A stretch of 64,000 nucleotides of DNA from Lentzea kentuckyensis (GCF_002150765.1 NZ_MUYM01000032.1:1-64000); one strand, 5' to 3'; counted from the stretch's first letter, positions 35,387 to 44,076 are shown. Made by a program: numbers and translations. The notes: a model not told the origin generated them from the letters alone.

Positions 35387-37064
35387 ACCGCGTTGCGCGA
35401 GCTCCCATCAAGCCGGCCGCGACGAGCAAAGCCGCTACCGACGCCAGCGCGAGCCACGTGCCGGGACCGGCCACCGCGTGCACGACCTTGCCTCCGGTCA
35501 GCGGCAGCTCCAGCGCACGCACGCCGAGCAACAACACAGCCCCCGCCAGCATCGCGGCACCGCGAGCGGGGGTCGAGCGCACCGCGACCACCAGCCCGAT
35601 GATCAGCAGGACGAGCGAGGTGAGCAACGACCACGAGACCGCGGGGTCGGCGTCCGGCAGCAGCGTCGGCGCCGTGTAGTTGTCACCGCGCACGGCCGGC
35701 AACGCGAAGGCGCCCGCCGCGAAGAGCCCGGCCAGCAGCACCGCGCCCAGTTCGGCGACCGGCATCTCCTGCTTCTTGCCGACGTCGGCGTTCTCCCGCT
35801 CGACGGCACCGGCGAGACCCGCGCAGGTCAACGCGAGCAGGCCGAGGGGGAACTCGACGATCATCAGCCAGAACCCGGCACCCGGCTGTGCGATGCCCGC
35901 CTGGCTCGCGGCCACGACCGGCTGGGTCGCGCCGGCCGCGGCGAGCTGCATGGCGAGATAGCCGAACAGCAGCGCCGGGCGCACCGCACCGGCGAGCGAC
36001 GGCATCAGCAACGCGAGCCCGAGCAGGCCGAACGCGATGCCGGCCGGCCAGAGGAGGTTCGCGGACGCCAGCTCCGGCGCCTTGCCGCCGGTGGTCAGGA
36101 CGAGCTGCGGAACCGACGCGCCGATGACCATGAAGGCGGCCGCGAGCACGCTGAGGACGCCCGCCGTCACGTGCATGCGGCGGATCGACGGCAACGCGAG
36201 GTCGTGCTTCTCGTCACGCTTGCCGCGCAGCAGCCGCACCAACCGGGCCAGCGGCGGCACGGTGGGCAGCGCGAGCGCGGCGAGCAGCGCGAGGACCGGG
36301 CCCACTGAGATGGTGAGACCGGAGACGACCGTTCCGGCCACCAGCGGCGGCAGTACTACCGCGAGCAGGGCGAGCGAGACACCGAGCACCCCACCCTCGC
36401 GGGTGTCCGGGTCGGGAGAGCTGGCCGCGAGCGCGGTGGCGAGCGGCGCGGCGAGCACGATCAGCAGACCACCGGTCAGCCCGATCACCGGCAGGTCCCA
36501 CGGGCCGCGGTCGAGCTGGAACGGGTCCGAGGAGCTGAACGGCTTGCCGAGCAACCCGATCGTCGCCCACGCGGCGATGATCACGTGCAGGGCCACCAGG
36601 CCGGGCGGCTCCGACGCGTCCGCGGGCATGCCGGCGCGCCCGGCGGCCAGCAGGCCACCCGCGACCACCAGCACGTGCCCGGCGAGCAACAGCCACACGC
36701 CCGCAGACGGGGTGACCGCGATGAGAGTGGCCGGCCGGAACAGCTCGGGCCGCGCCACCGCCATCGCGTTGATGACGATCTGCAGGTCGCTGAGCAGCCG
36801 CCCGAAGGCGAAGACGCCCACCGCGGCGATCAGTCCCGCCGCCACGAACGGCCTGCCGCGCATCAGCAGCACACCCGCGACGGCCGGCGGCAGCAGCGCG
36901 AGCAGGGCGAGCAGCGGCCACGACGTGAACGCGGGTTCCGCCCCGTCGACCACGCCGACCAGCGGGCCTGCCGCGAGGAGGAGGGAGCCTGCGGCGGCGA
37001 GCGCCCACGAGGCGCGCAGTCGTGCGGCGGCCGGGGTCTGGTTCTCGAGCTCGGTTCGAGTCAT
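35385..37064 (-). CDS. Polytopic membrane protein of unknown function
   Basis: 559 residues from the ATG at 37064; an upstream start would add 14 non-conserved residues. About 14 hydrophobic segments, rich in Ala, Leu and Gly, with few charged residues outside a KRDEKHD loop (about 270) and a REN...KKQEMP loop near 465. No transporter or enzyme motif is visible. It stands upstream of sucC on the same strand with a 229-base gap. Residues and composition are normal for the region. Confidence 0.75.
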   Translation of the reverse strand: MTRTELENQTPAAARLRASWALAAAGSLLLAAGPLVGVVDGAEPAFTSWPLLALLALLPPAVAGVLLMRGRPFVAAGLIAAVGVFAFGRLLSDLQIVINAMAVARPELFRPATLIAVTPSAGVWLLLAGHVLVVAGGLLAAGRAGMPADASEPPGLVALHVIIAAWATIGLLGKPFSSSDPFQLDRGPWDLPVIGLTGGLLIVLAAPLATALAASSPDPDTREGGVLGVSLALLAVVLPPLVAGTVVSGLTISVGPVLALLAALALPTVPPLARLVRLLRGKRDEKHDLALPSIRRMHVTAGVLSVLAAAFMVIGASVPQLVLTTGGKAPELASANLLWPAGIAFGLLGLALLMPSLAGAVRPALLFGYLAMQLAAAGATQPVVAASQAGIAQPGAGFWLMIVEFPLGLLALTCAGLAGAVERENADVGKKQEMPVAELGAVLLAGLFAAGAFALPAVRGDNYTAPTLLPDADPAVSWSLLTSLVLLIIGLVVAVRSTPARGAAMLAGAVLLLGVRALELPLTGGKVVHAVAGPGTWLALASVAALLVAAGLMGARATR

Positions 37065-37172
37065 CGCGGGCGAACCTAGCAAGTGGGATGTGAGGTTCGG
37101 TGTCACCGTCAGCTACCTAATGAGACGAAATTCGTTCGCATGTGGAAAACGTCCGGCGGGTACTGCTAACCG

Positions 37173-38180
37173 GTGACTTCATCACTTACCGTCGCTCATA
37201 TGAGCGACAACGGCCGGTCGTGGATGACGCGTCTGACTGACGCCGTCCTCGATCGCGCCGGCTGGGGAGTGCACACCGCGCGGGACGTCGCCGAAGAGGT
37301 CAAGGTCGCGCTGCGCGCCATGGCCACCCCCGGCGGGATGCGCGGTGTCGCGATGGAAGCGGCCTGGTTGACGGCCCACGCGGTGCTCTACCCGTGGGGC
37401 GCGATCACCGAACAGCTGCGCCCGGAGGGCCATCTCCGGCACTACCGGACGGACGGTCTGCCACCCCGCCAGCGCGGGCTGATGGTTTCGGCGATGGACG
37501 CGGTGGGCACCCCGATCGTGTTGGTGCACGGCATCGGGGACAACCGCTCCGCCTTCGCGGTGCTGTCGGGGGCGCTGCGAAGGCGGGGCTTCGGGGTGGT
37601 GCACGCCATCAACTACAGCGTGCTGACGGCGTTGACCGGTGACGTCCGCCGCTCGGCCGCCCTGCTCGGAGCACACATCGAGCGCATCTGCGAACAGACC
37701 GGCGCGGATCAGGTGCATGTCGTCGGCCATTCGCTCGGCGGTCTCATCGCCAGGTATTACGTGCAACGACTGCACGGCGACTCACGCGTTCGCACACTCG
37801 TAACACTGGGAACGCCGCACAAGGGCACGCTCGCCGCTTATCTGCTGCCGACTCCACTGACCAAGCAGCTCCGGCCCGGCTCCGAACTCCTGCAGGAGCT
37901 CGCCGAGCCCTGCCGGCCGTGCCGCACGCGGTTCGTCGCCGTGTGGTCGGAGATGGATCAGATCATCGTGCCTCAGCGCAACGCCCGACTGGAGCACCCG
38001 TCATTACTCGTCGAAGAGCACCAGATACGTGATTCAGGTCACCTTTCCCTCCCGGTTGACACGAGGACTCTTCACGTAGTTGTGACGGCCATCACCCGAT
38101 CGGATGACTCTGCGGGTCACCCCATCGCCGCTGGCGGCGAGGCGTGTCGGCCGCCGGAAGTGACCGACGGTCACAGTTGA
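37173..38180 (+). CDS. Lipase-like alpha/beta hydrolase
   Basis: 335 residues. Oxyanion region IVLVHGIGDNRSAF (about 113-126), nucleophile elbow HVVGHSLGGLIARYY (Ser about 165), LGTPHKGT, catalytic Asp candidate in WSEMDQIIVP and His in IRDSGHLSLP. Matches class-2/PGAP1-like triacylglycerol lipases of actinobacteria. No signal peptide; the N-terminal 70 residues form a helical extension. The start may be the GTG at 37173 or the ATG at 37200, which sits inside an 18-bp palindrome; neither has a strong ribosome site. Confidence 0.85.
   Translation: MTSSLTVAHMSDNGRSWMTRLTDAVLDRAGWGVHTARDVAEEVKVALRAMATPGGMRGVAMEAAWLTAHAVLYPWGAITEQLRPEGHLRHYRTDGLPPRQRGLMVSAMDAVGTPIVLVHGIGDNRSAFAVLSGALRRRGFGVVHAINYSVLTALTGDVRRSAALLGAHIERICEQTGADQVHVVGHSLGGLIARYYVQRLHGDSRVRTLVTLGTPHKGTLAAYLLPTPLTKQLRPGSELLQELAEPCRPCRTRFVAVWSEMDQIIVPQRNARLEHPSLLVEEHQIRDSGHLSLPVDTRTLHVVVTAITRSDDSAGHPIAAGGEACRPPEVTDGHS
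37191..37208. promoter_or_regulatory. 18-bp perfect palindrome over the lipase start region
   Basis: GTCGCTCATATGAGCGAC is a perfect palindrome. It includes the alternative ATG (37200-37202). If the lipase starts at that ATG, a protein bound here would block initiation. A dimeric repressor site is possible; no such regulator is encoded next to it. Confidence 0.45.
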
Positions 38181-38388
38181 CAGTTGAAACCTCCTGGTCG
38201 CCGCCCGTTAGAGCGATATAACGAACTGGGGTTTGCCCTCCGAGGCTTCCCGCCGTTACTGTCCCCCGGTCCGTTGTCACGGTCTGGTCACAGAAGGACA
38301 CCGAGTCAGAACCCCGAAATTCTGGCTCACCGGGATCCCCCGCCCGGCAGTCCACCGGCCAGACTCCCCGAAGGCGGAAGGGCAAGTT
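38181..38388 (+). other. Leader region before the M23 peptidase gene
   Basis: 208 bases without a gene. A TATAAC -10-like box lies at about 38217-38222, so the mRNA would have a ~160-base leader. An 8-bp hairpin AGTCAGAA/TTCTGGCT with loop CCCCGAAA lies in its second half (about 38303-38326). C-rich stretches follow up to the GGAAGGG ribosome site. Actinobacterial cell-wall hydrolase genes often carry a c-di-AMP riboswitch; I could not recognise its conserved core here. Confidence 0.35.
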
Positions 38389-39177
38389 TTGAGTCACCAC
38401 CGCTCCCCCGGCGGCCATGAACGCAGTGCTGCGCTTGATGAGGCAGTCGACCGCGCTTCCACGCGCACCGTCAGCTCCCACCGGCTTCCCCCGCCTCCGT
38501 CGGCGCTTCGCGGACGCATCGTCGTCGCCGCCGTCGCAGTGGGCGCGTTCGCCGCCGCGGGCGCAGGTCAGACCCTCCAGGCCGCTTCTGGCGACAACAA
38601 CGACGTCCAGCTCGCGAACCACTCCGGTGGCGCCGCGACGTTCGACGGCAAGGGCGGCGACACCGCCTCCGCCCCGCAGATCCTCGCGGTCGCGAAGACC
38701 ACCTCCGAAGGCTCCTCCGAGGCCGCCAAGCTCCTGCGCAGCCAGCAGCTCACCACCGAGCGCGACGCCGCGGAGGCCGAGAAGAAGCGCCCCAAGTTCG
38801 TCCGCCCCGCCGCCGGTGAGTTCACCTCCGGCTACGGCGGCCGCTGGGGCACCATGCACCTGGGCATCGACATCGCCGGCCCGATCGGCACGCCGATCCT
38901 GTCCGCCGCCGACGGCCGCGTGATCGAGGCAGGCCCCGCTTCCGGCTTCGGCCTCTGGGTCCGCGTCGAGCACGCCGACGGCACGATCACCGTGTACGGC
39001 CACGTCGACACGTACAGCGTCAAGGAAGGCCAGATCGTCAAGGCAGGCGAGCAGATCGCCCGCATGGGCAACCGCGGCTTCTCGACCGGCTCGCACCTGC
39101 ACTTCGAGGTGTGGAACCCCGGTGGCCAGAAGATCAACCCGCTGACTTGGCTGAACGCTCGCGGCGTGACCGTCTGA
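38389..39177 (+). CDS. M23-family cell-wall peptidase (Rv0950c-like)
   Basis: 262 residues from a TTG preceded by GGAAGGG. An N-terminal cytosolic stretch, a membrane anchor (IVVAAVAVGAFAAAGAGQTL), a charged stalk (EAAKLLRSQQLTTERDAAEAEKKR), then a LytM/M23 domain: the zinc ligands are in HLGIDIAG (His and Asp) and GSHLHFEVW (HxH). It cleaves peptidoglycan cross-links or activates other hydrolases in the envelope. The gene lies between pcrA and sucC as in M. tuberculosis. Confidence 0.9.
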   Translation: MSHHRSPGGHERSAALDEAVDRASTRTVSSHRLPPPPSALRGRIVVAAVAVGAFAAAGAGQTLQAASGDNNDVQLANHSGGAATFDGKGGDTASAPQILAVAKTTSEGSSEAAKLLRSQQLTTERDAAEAEKKRPKFVRPAAGEFTSGYGGRWGTMHLGIDIAGPIGTPILSAADGRVIEAGPASGFGLWVRVEHADGTITVYGHVDTYSVKEGQIVKAGEQIARMGNRGFSTGSHLHFEVWNPGGQKINPLTWLNARGVTV

Positions 39178-39321
39178 TTCGGCTCTTCCTGAACTACGGC
39201 TCAGCAGCTTTCTCGCGGGGTTGTGGCGATGCAGCCACCTCCGGGTGTGGGATCGGGGCCGTTCGACGCCTCAGGGGCCTCACAAGCCACTAACGGCGCT
39301 CGTGTCGCAGCTATTCCGCGC

Positions 39322-39561
39322 TCAAGCCAGGCTTGAGTCGGGTTCATGCTGAGCGAAGTAGGTCGTGGCCACTCGCCAGACCGAGCACATGTGCTTGCGC
39401 CAACGTGGGCCGCACGCCTTGCAGGCGCCGCTCTCGGTTGGCTCGTGCAGTCCGAGCAGGGTGCGCCAGGCCTCGATGAGCCTTGCCGTCTCCGGGGATT
39501 CCAGCTGGTTGAGGATTGCGAACACGCGTTCGTGCAGCAGCTGGGCCAGTACGTGATCCAT
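39322..39561 (-). CDS. Small cysteine-rich protein, unknown
   Basis: 79 residues, ATG at 39561 with GGGAG eight bases upstream. Helical N-terminus (MDHVLAQLLHERVFAILNQLE), then CKACGPRWRKHMC, whose CxxC...H.xC spacing could bind zinc or iron. C-terminus VATTYFAQHEPDS. No family recognised. The adjacent 144 bases up to the M23 stop hold nothing I can name. Confidence 0.55.
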   Translation of the reverse strand: MDHVLAQLLHERVFAILNQLESPETARLIEAWRTLLGLHEPTESGACKACGPRWRKHMCSVWRVATTYFAQHEPDSSLA

Positions 39562-40132
39562 GTCGAGCTCTCCCGCTGGGTTGAGGACCTCATGCGGTTG
39601 ATGATGCTCGGTGGGTCTGACAATTTTTGAGGGTTGCCGGGCGATGGTGGCCTCGACGAGCCCTCAACAGGGCCGAGACTGGCGTTTTAGCGCGGCCGGA
39701 CTGCTCTCCCGTTCAGTCCGGCCGCGCCATCGCCGCGAAGTTCTGGCCCCCGCCTTCCCTTCGCATCCCCTTCGTCTGCAGGCTGCTCCCCTTGCCGTTG
39801 GACCGCCCCGAACGTTCCGTTGGCTGTGCTGCTTGCGACACCCACATAGACGTACGTAGTTGGGTCTCGTTGCGCTGGATTTCGGAGATTTTTCGAAGTT
39901 TGTCGGGAGGTTGGGAAGTTGCAGGTCAGAGGGAGTGGGATTGTCCGGTTTGGGGCGGGGTGTACCGGGTTGCGTACGGGTCGCTTCGGTTCCGTAAGTC
40001 GGGGTCCTTCGGTCTGGCGCGACTCGTGACGGAACCACCCCACCCGATACGCATGCTGAGGACAGGACGGCTCGGCTGCGCCTTCGCCTCGCCTCCGGCA
40101 TCGGGCTTGAGGGGCCCCTCGCGTGGCTCGAC
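39562..40132. other. Intergenic region with one strong hairpin, no gene
   Basis: About 570 bases between the small cysteine-rich gene and the pcrA stop. The only clear structure is a perfect 14-bp stem (39690-39703 with 39714-39727, GCGCGGCCGGACTG and its complement, ten-base loop). Neither side has a T-run. The stretch 39870-40060 is G/T-rich on the plus strand and has lower GC than its neighbours. Open frames here lack ribosome sites and protein-like composition. Confidence 0.6.
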
Positions 40133-42451
40133 TTAGAGCTTGGTCATGGGGACGCTGCCGATCAGCATCAGGCGGACCGTGCCGGAGCCGCCGAAGTCGA
40201 TCGTTGCGGTGGCTCGCAGGCCCGCGCCGTCCACTGCCACTACTCGGCCCAGGCCGTACTTGTCGTGGGTTACTCGGTCGCCCACGTCCAGCTTCATGGC
40301 TGGGGCGTCTTTCCAGCCCGCTTTGCCTGGGGCCGGGCGGGAGAGGCCTCGGGAGGCTATGCCGCCGCTTGAAGAGGCTGAGCGGCCCCAGGTTGTGGCT
40401 GCGGCTGGGGCTGAGCGGGAGGGTTCGACTCGGCGCCAGTCCAGTAGGTCTGGGGGGATTTCGGCCAGGAAGCGGGAGGCCGGGTTTGCCGAGGGTTGGC
40501 CCCAGGCTGAGCGGACCAGGGCTCGGGAGAGGTACAGGCGGCGTTGGGCTCGGGTGATGCCCACGTAGGCCAGGCGACGTTCTTCTGCCAGTTCGGCTGG
40601 GTCGCCCAGGGCTCGCATGTGTGGGAAGACGCCGTCTTCCCAGCCCGTGCTGAAGACGACCGGGTATTCGAGGCCCTTGGCCGTGTGGATGGTCATCAGG
40701 GTGACCACGCCGTCGGACTCGGCGTCCGGGATCGAGTCGGCGTCGGCTACCAGGGAGACGCGTTCCAGGAAGGCCGGGAGGGACGGGATCGGGTCGGCGC
40801 CTTCTGGGAGTTCCAGTTCGGTGAACTCGCGGGCGACGGTGACCAGTTCGTTGAGGTTTTCGATCCTCGTGTGGTCCTGGGGGTCTTCGCTGGCTTCCAG
40901 TTCGGTGCGGTAGCCGGTTTTTTCCAGGACCGCTTCCAGGATGTCGGCCACGTCGTCTTCGCGCTCGACCATTTCGCCCAGCTGGTCCATCAGTTCGACG
41001 AAACCGGCGATCGCGTTGCGGGAGCGCGGGTTCAGCATGGGGACGCGGTCGTGCACGGCTTCGCGGAGGGCGGCGGCGAAGCTGATTCGTTCGCGTTCCG
41101 CGTAGGCGGAGACGCAGGCTTCCGCTCGGTCGCCGATGCCTCGCTTGGGGACGTTGAGGATTCGGCGGAGGGAGACCGTGTCTTCCGGGTTGGCCAGCGT
41201 GCGCAGGTAGGCGAGGGCGTCGCGGACCTCTCGGCGCTCGTAGAAGCGGACGCCGCCGACCACTCGGTACGGGAGGCCCAGGCGGATGAAGATTTCCTCG
41301 AAGACGCGCGACTGGTTGTTGGTGCGGTAGAAGACGGCGATTTCGCTGTTGTTGACTTCGCCGCCGTCGACCAGGCGGTCGATCTCGTTGGCCACGAAGG
41401 CGGCTTCGTCGTGTTCGTTGTCGGCCACGTAGCCGACGATCTTCTCGCCCTCGCCGAGGTCGCTCCAGAGCGTTTTGTCGCGGCGGTTCGGGTTGCGGGA
41501 GATCACGGCGTTGGCGGCCGTGAGGATGTTCTGGGTGGAGCGGTAGTTCTGCTCCAGCAGGATCGTGGTGGCGTCCGGGTAGTCGCGCTCGAACTCCACG
41601 ATGTTGCGGATGGTGGCGCCGCGGAAGGCGTAGATGGACTGGTCGGCGTCGCCGACCACGCAGAGTTCCGCTGGCGGGAGTTCGCCGCCTGCTTTGCCGA
41701 CCAGTTCGCGCACCAGGGTGTACTGCGCGTGGTTGGTGTCCTGGTACTCGTCGACCAGGACGTGGCGGAAGCGGCGGCGGTAGTGCTCGGCCACGTCCGG
41801 GAAGGTCTGGAGGAGTTCGACGGTCTTCATGATGAGGTCGTCGAAGTCGAGCGAGTTGGACTCGCCCAGGCGCCGTTGGTAGACGGTGTAGACCTCGGCC
41901 ACTCGGCGTTCCAGGTCGTTCGTGGCCTGGGCGGCGGCGGTCTCGGGGTCGATGAGCTCGTTCTTGAGGTTCGAGATGTGCACGGCGAGGGTGCGGGCCG
42001 CGTACTTCTTCGGGTCGAGGTCCAGATCCCGGGCGACGAGGGTGATGAGGCGGCGGGTGTCGTCGCTGTCGTAGATCGAGAAGTTCGACGACATGCCCAG
42101 CGTCTTGGCGTCGCGGCGCATCACGCGGACGCACATCGAGTGGAACGTCGACACCCACATGGAACGGGCGCGGGCGCCCACCATGTCGGCCACGCGCTCC
42201 TTCATCTCCGCGGCCGCCTTGTTCGTGAACGTGATGGCCATGATCTGGCCGGGGTGCACGTCACGTTCCGCGAGCAGGTACGCGATCCGCCTGGTGAGGA
42301 CGCGCGTCTTGCCGGAGCCGGCGCCAGCCACCACGAGCAGGGGCGAGCCGGAGTGCTCGACGGCACGGCGCTGCGCGGGGTTCAGGTCGTCGAGCAGGTG
42401 GCCCGCGCGGGAAACGGGGGGACTTGAGGGCAAGTCGAACAAGGCGCTCAT
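40133..42451 (-). CDS. pcrA: ATP-dependent DNA helicase PcrA/UvrD1
   Basis: 772 residues. SF1A helicase motifs: Q motif LNPAQRRAVEHS, Walker A VVAGAGSGKTRVLT, Ia ITFTNKAAAEMKERV, II LVDEYQDTN, III VVGDADQSIYAFRGA, IV LEQNYRST, V MTIHTAKGLEYPVVF, VI EERRLAYVGITRAQ. C-terminal Tudor-like KLDVGDRVTHDKYGLGRVVAVDG binds RNA polymerase in the family. It unwinds DNA in repair and displaces RecA or stalled polymerase. ATG at 42451. A LexA-like site lies 45 bases upstream. Confidence 0.96.
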   Translation of the reverse strand: MSALFDLPSSPPVSRAGHLLDDLNPAQRRAVEHSGSPLLVVAGAGSGKTRVLTRRIAYLLAERDVHPGQIMAITFTNKAAAEMKERVADMVGARARSMWVSTFHSMCVRVMRRDAKTLGMSSNFSIYDSDDTRRLITLVARDLDLDPKKYAARTLAVHISNLKNELIDPETAAAQATNDLERRVAEVYTVYQRRLGESNSLDFDDLIMKTVELLQTFPDVAEHYRRRFRHVLVDEYQDTNHAQYTLVRELVGKAGGELPPAELCVVGDADQSIYAFRGATIRNIVEFERDYPDATTILLEQNYRSTQNILTAANAVISRNPNRRDKTLWSDLGEGEKIVGYVADNEHDEAAFVANEIDRLVDGGEVNNSEIAVFYRTNNQSRVFEEIFIRLGLPYRVVGGVRFYERREVRDALAYLRTLANPEDTVSLRRILNVPKRGIGDRAEACVSAYAERERISFAAALREAVHDRVPMLNPRSRNAIAGFVELMDQLGEMVEREDDVADILEAVLEKTGYRTELEASEDPQDHTRIENLNELVTVAREFTELELPEGADPIPSLPAFLERVSLVADADSIPDAESDGVVTLMTIHTAKGLEYPVVFSTGWEDGVFPHMRALGDPAELAEERRLAYVGITRAQRRLYLSRALVRSAWGQPSANPASRFLAEIPPDLLDWRRVEPSRSAPAAATTWGRSASSSGGIASRGLSRPAPGKAGWKDAPAMKLDVGDRVTHDKYGLGRVVAVDGAGLRATATIDFGGSGTVRLMLIGSVPMTKL

Positions 42452-42495
42452 CGTTCATCCACGGTACCGGGCGGCACCGACAAAACCTGTACCCC

Positions 42496-42511
42496 CCGAC
42501 CATGTGTTCGA
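42496..42511. promoter_or_regulatory. Candidate LexA box upstream of pcrA
   Basis: CCGACCATGTGTTCGA matches TCGAAC-N4-GTTCGA at 10 of 12 defined positions; the right half is perfect. It sits 45 bases before the pcrA ATG. SOS control of uvrD-type helicases is known in other bacteria. Match by eye only. Confidence 0.4.
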
Positions 42512-42579
42512 AGAGATGCGGGTTCCCACCCTCCGGGCGGGTTTGGCGAGCCGCGGCGGTTCTGTGCAACACTGGGCTC

Positions 42580-42642
42580 ATGCGCGCGACGTTCTTCGAG
42601 TTTTTCTACGGGATCCGGACTCCGGCTCCCGTGGTCGTCTAG
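42580..42642 (+). CDS. Phe/Tyr-rich leader peptide of the chorismate mutase attenuator
   Basis: A 20-residue ORF (MRATFFEFFYGIRTPAP, then VVV) with TTC TTC GAG TTT TTC TAC at 42592-42609. Such runs of the end-product amino acid are the mark of ribosome-mediated attenuation, as in E. coli pheL. It stops 17 bases before the terminator stem and 98 bases before the chorismate mutase gene. When Phe-tRNA or Tyr-tRNA is scarce, the stalled ribosome leaves 42617-42625 free for antiterminator pairing. The ribosome site is weak, so the mRNA may be nearly leaderless. Confidence 0.85.
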   Translation: MRATFFEFFYGIRTPAPVVV

Positions 42643-42658
42643 CGCTGAAAAGCCACCA

Positions 42659-42692
42659 CGAAGCCCCGGAGTCCTCGGACCCCGGGGCTTCG
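42659..42692 (+). terminator. Attenuator terminator with competing antiterminator
   Basis: CGAAGCCCCGG (42659-42669) pairs perfectly with CCGGGGCTTCG (42682-42692); the stem continues inside with GTCC/GGAC after one mismatch. The competing antiterminator is GGACTCCGG (42617-42625), within the leader ORF, pairing over nine bases with CCGGAGTCC (42666-42674), which uses part of the terminator's left arm. A third pairing, CGTGGT (42630-42635) with ACCACG (42655-42660), also overlaps the stem base. The U-tract after it is poor (GTTGCTT). Confidence 0.85.
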
Positions 42693-42740
42693 TTGCTTCC
42701 GGGCCAAGGACTCAAGCAGAGTCGAGAGGTCGTCGAAACG

Positions 42741-42998
42741 ATGGACACCACCACCGAGCCGGACATCAACGAGCTGCGCCAGGAGATCGACCACCTGGAC
42801 GCCGAAATACTGCGCCTCGTGCAACGCCGCGTCGAGGTTTCCAAGGTCATCGGCGCGGCCCGGATGGCGGCCGGCGGCACGAAGATCGTGCACAACCGCG
42901 AGATCGACGTGCTCAACCGCTACAAGCCGCTCGGGCCGGAGGGCAAGGACCTCGCGATGATCCTGCTGAAGATGGGCCGCGGCCCGCTCGGCAGGTAG
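42741..42998 (+). CDS. Chorismate mutase, AroQ class
   Basis: 85 residues, the size of monofunctional AroQ-type chorismate mutases such as M. tuberculosis Rv0948c. ELRQEIDHLDAEILRLVQRRVEVSKVIGAARM carries the catalytic Arg and Lys of helix 1, and NREIDVLNRYKPLGPEG the second half. It converts chorismate to prephenate, the branch point to Phe and Tyr, which fits control by a Phe/Tyr leader. In actinobacteria such an enzyme often needs DAHP synthase for full activity. ATG at 42741 with an AGAGG site. Confidence 0.93.
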   Translation: MDTTTEPDINELRQEIDHLDAEILRLVQRRVEVSKVIGAARMAAGGTKIVHNREIDVLNRYKPLGPEGKDLAMILLKMGRGPLGR

Positions 42999-43007
42999 GG
43001 AAAGCCC

Positions 43008-43035
43008 TGGCCCGGCGTCAGAGCACGCCGGGCCA
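43008..43035. terminator. Hairpin between chorismate mutase and the deacetylase gene
   Basis: TGGCCCGGCGT (43008-43018) pairs perfectly with ACGCCGGGCCA (43025-43035), loop CAGAGC. It overlaps the stop codon of the minus-strand deacetylase gene and follows the chorismate mutase stop by nine bases, so it probably ends both transcripts. Confidence 0.75.
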
Positions 43036-44076
43036 AAAAGGCTTCAGGGCCCGCCGGACGTGCTCGAAGTCCGCGTCGACGAGCTGGGTGTCGTCCGGCA
43101 CGTAGGCCAGCGGGTCCTCGATCAACGGTGCCGGCAGCCGCAGCAGCCCCTCGACCAGCGAGTGCAGGCAGAGCGCGGAGTATCCGCGCAGGTAGCCGCC
43201 TTCCTGGGTGAGCACGACGCGCGTCCCGAACGACGCCACCCGGCGCCCGATCTCGCGGTACCCGTGCGCCGTGAGGTTGTGCCGGCCGTTGGGGTCGAAC
43301 GCCGAGCCGTCGAACCCGGACGCGCACACCAGCAGGTCCGGTGCGAACTCACGCAGCAGCGGGAACGCGATCTCGTCGAGCGCGCGTGTGTAGGCCGTGT
43401 CGCCCGCACCCAGTGACAGTTCGATGTTCACGTTCCGGCCGTTGGCGCCCACCTCCGACGGTGCGCCCGTCTGCGGGTGGTTCGTGCCCCACGAGCCGTG
43501 TCGCATGTGCACCGAGATGGTCAGCACGTCCGGTCGGTCGTAGAACACCTCCTGCGTGCCGTTGCCGTGGTGCACGTCCCAGTCCAGCACGGCGACCCGC
43601 ATCCCTTGGCGCCGCGCGGTTTCCGCCACGAGCGCCGCGTTGTTCACGAAGCAGTAGCCGTCCGCCAGGTCCGGCTGGGCGTGGTGACCGGGCGGTCGGA
43701 CGAGCGCGTACGCGAGGGGTGCGTCGGATGCCAGGGCGGCCAACGAGGTTCCCGCCGCCGCGCACACCGCACGCCATGTTTCCGGCCCCACGACCGTGTT
43801 CACTTCCAGCGCCACACGCTCGGACACTCGCAACGAGTCCAGGTACTCAGCCGTGTGCACGCGCAGCAACTCGTCAATGGACGCGTGCCGTCCCTCATGC
43901 CACGTCAGGTGCGAGGCCACCGGGCCGTGCGTCAGCGCGTGCCGGAACGTGCGCAACCGCGCGGCGGTCTCCGGGTGCGGTTCGGCGACGTCCAGCCACG
44001 GCCAGGAGCCCGGCAGCTCCCACAGGCCCTCGCCGGCGTCGTGCTCGAGGCAGTCGTCGTGCCAGAACATGTCCAC
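43018..44076 (-). CDS. Histone-deacetylase-family (acetylpolyamine amidohydrolase/AcuC-like) enzyme
   Basis: 352 residues. Zinc and active-site motifs: LVRPPGHHA (two His), [28 protein letters not shown] (Asp and His), [24 protein letters not shown] (Asp), LTQEGGYL. These define class II HDAC-like deacylases. Bacterial members deacetylate polyamines or small molecules and, in AcuC, proteins. The substrate is undetermined. GTG at 44076, or the ATG two codons later. Confidence 0.92.
   Translation of the reverse strand: MDMFWHDDCLEHDAGEGLWELPGSWPWLDVAEPHPETAARLRTFRHALTHGPVASHLTWHEGRHASIDELLRVHTAEYLDSLRVSERVALEVNTVVGPETWRAVCAAAGTSLAALASDAPLAYALVRPPGHHAQPDLADGYCFVNNAALVAETARRQGMRVAVLDWDVHHGNGTQEVFYDRPDVLTISVHMRHGSWGTNHPQTGAPSEVGANGRNVNIELSLGAGDTAYTRALDEIAFPLLREFAPDLLVCASGFDGSAFDPNGRHNLTAHGYREIGRRVASFGTRVVLTQEGGYLRGYSALCLHSLVEGLLRLPAPLIEDPLAYVPDDTQLVDADFEHVRRALKPFWPGVL

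Noticed and set aside
38181..38388. c-di-AMP riboswitch before the M23 peptidase
   Set aside because: Expected by analogy, but I could not find its conserved core; kept only as an unassigned leader.
39664..40101. 145-codon frame in the gap before pcrA
   Set aside because: Arg/Pro-rich, no ribosome site, crosses the strong hairpin at 39690-39727.
40544..42427. 627-codon open frame opposite pcrA
   Set aside because: Mirror of the helicase codons with biased composition; pcrA has all helicase motifs.
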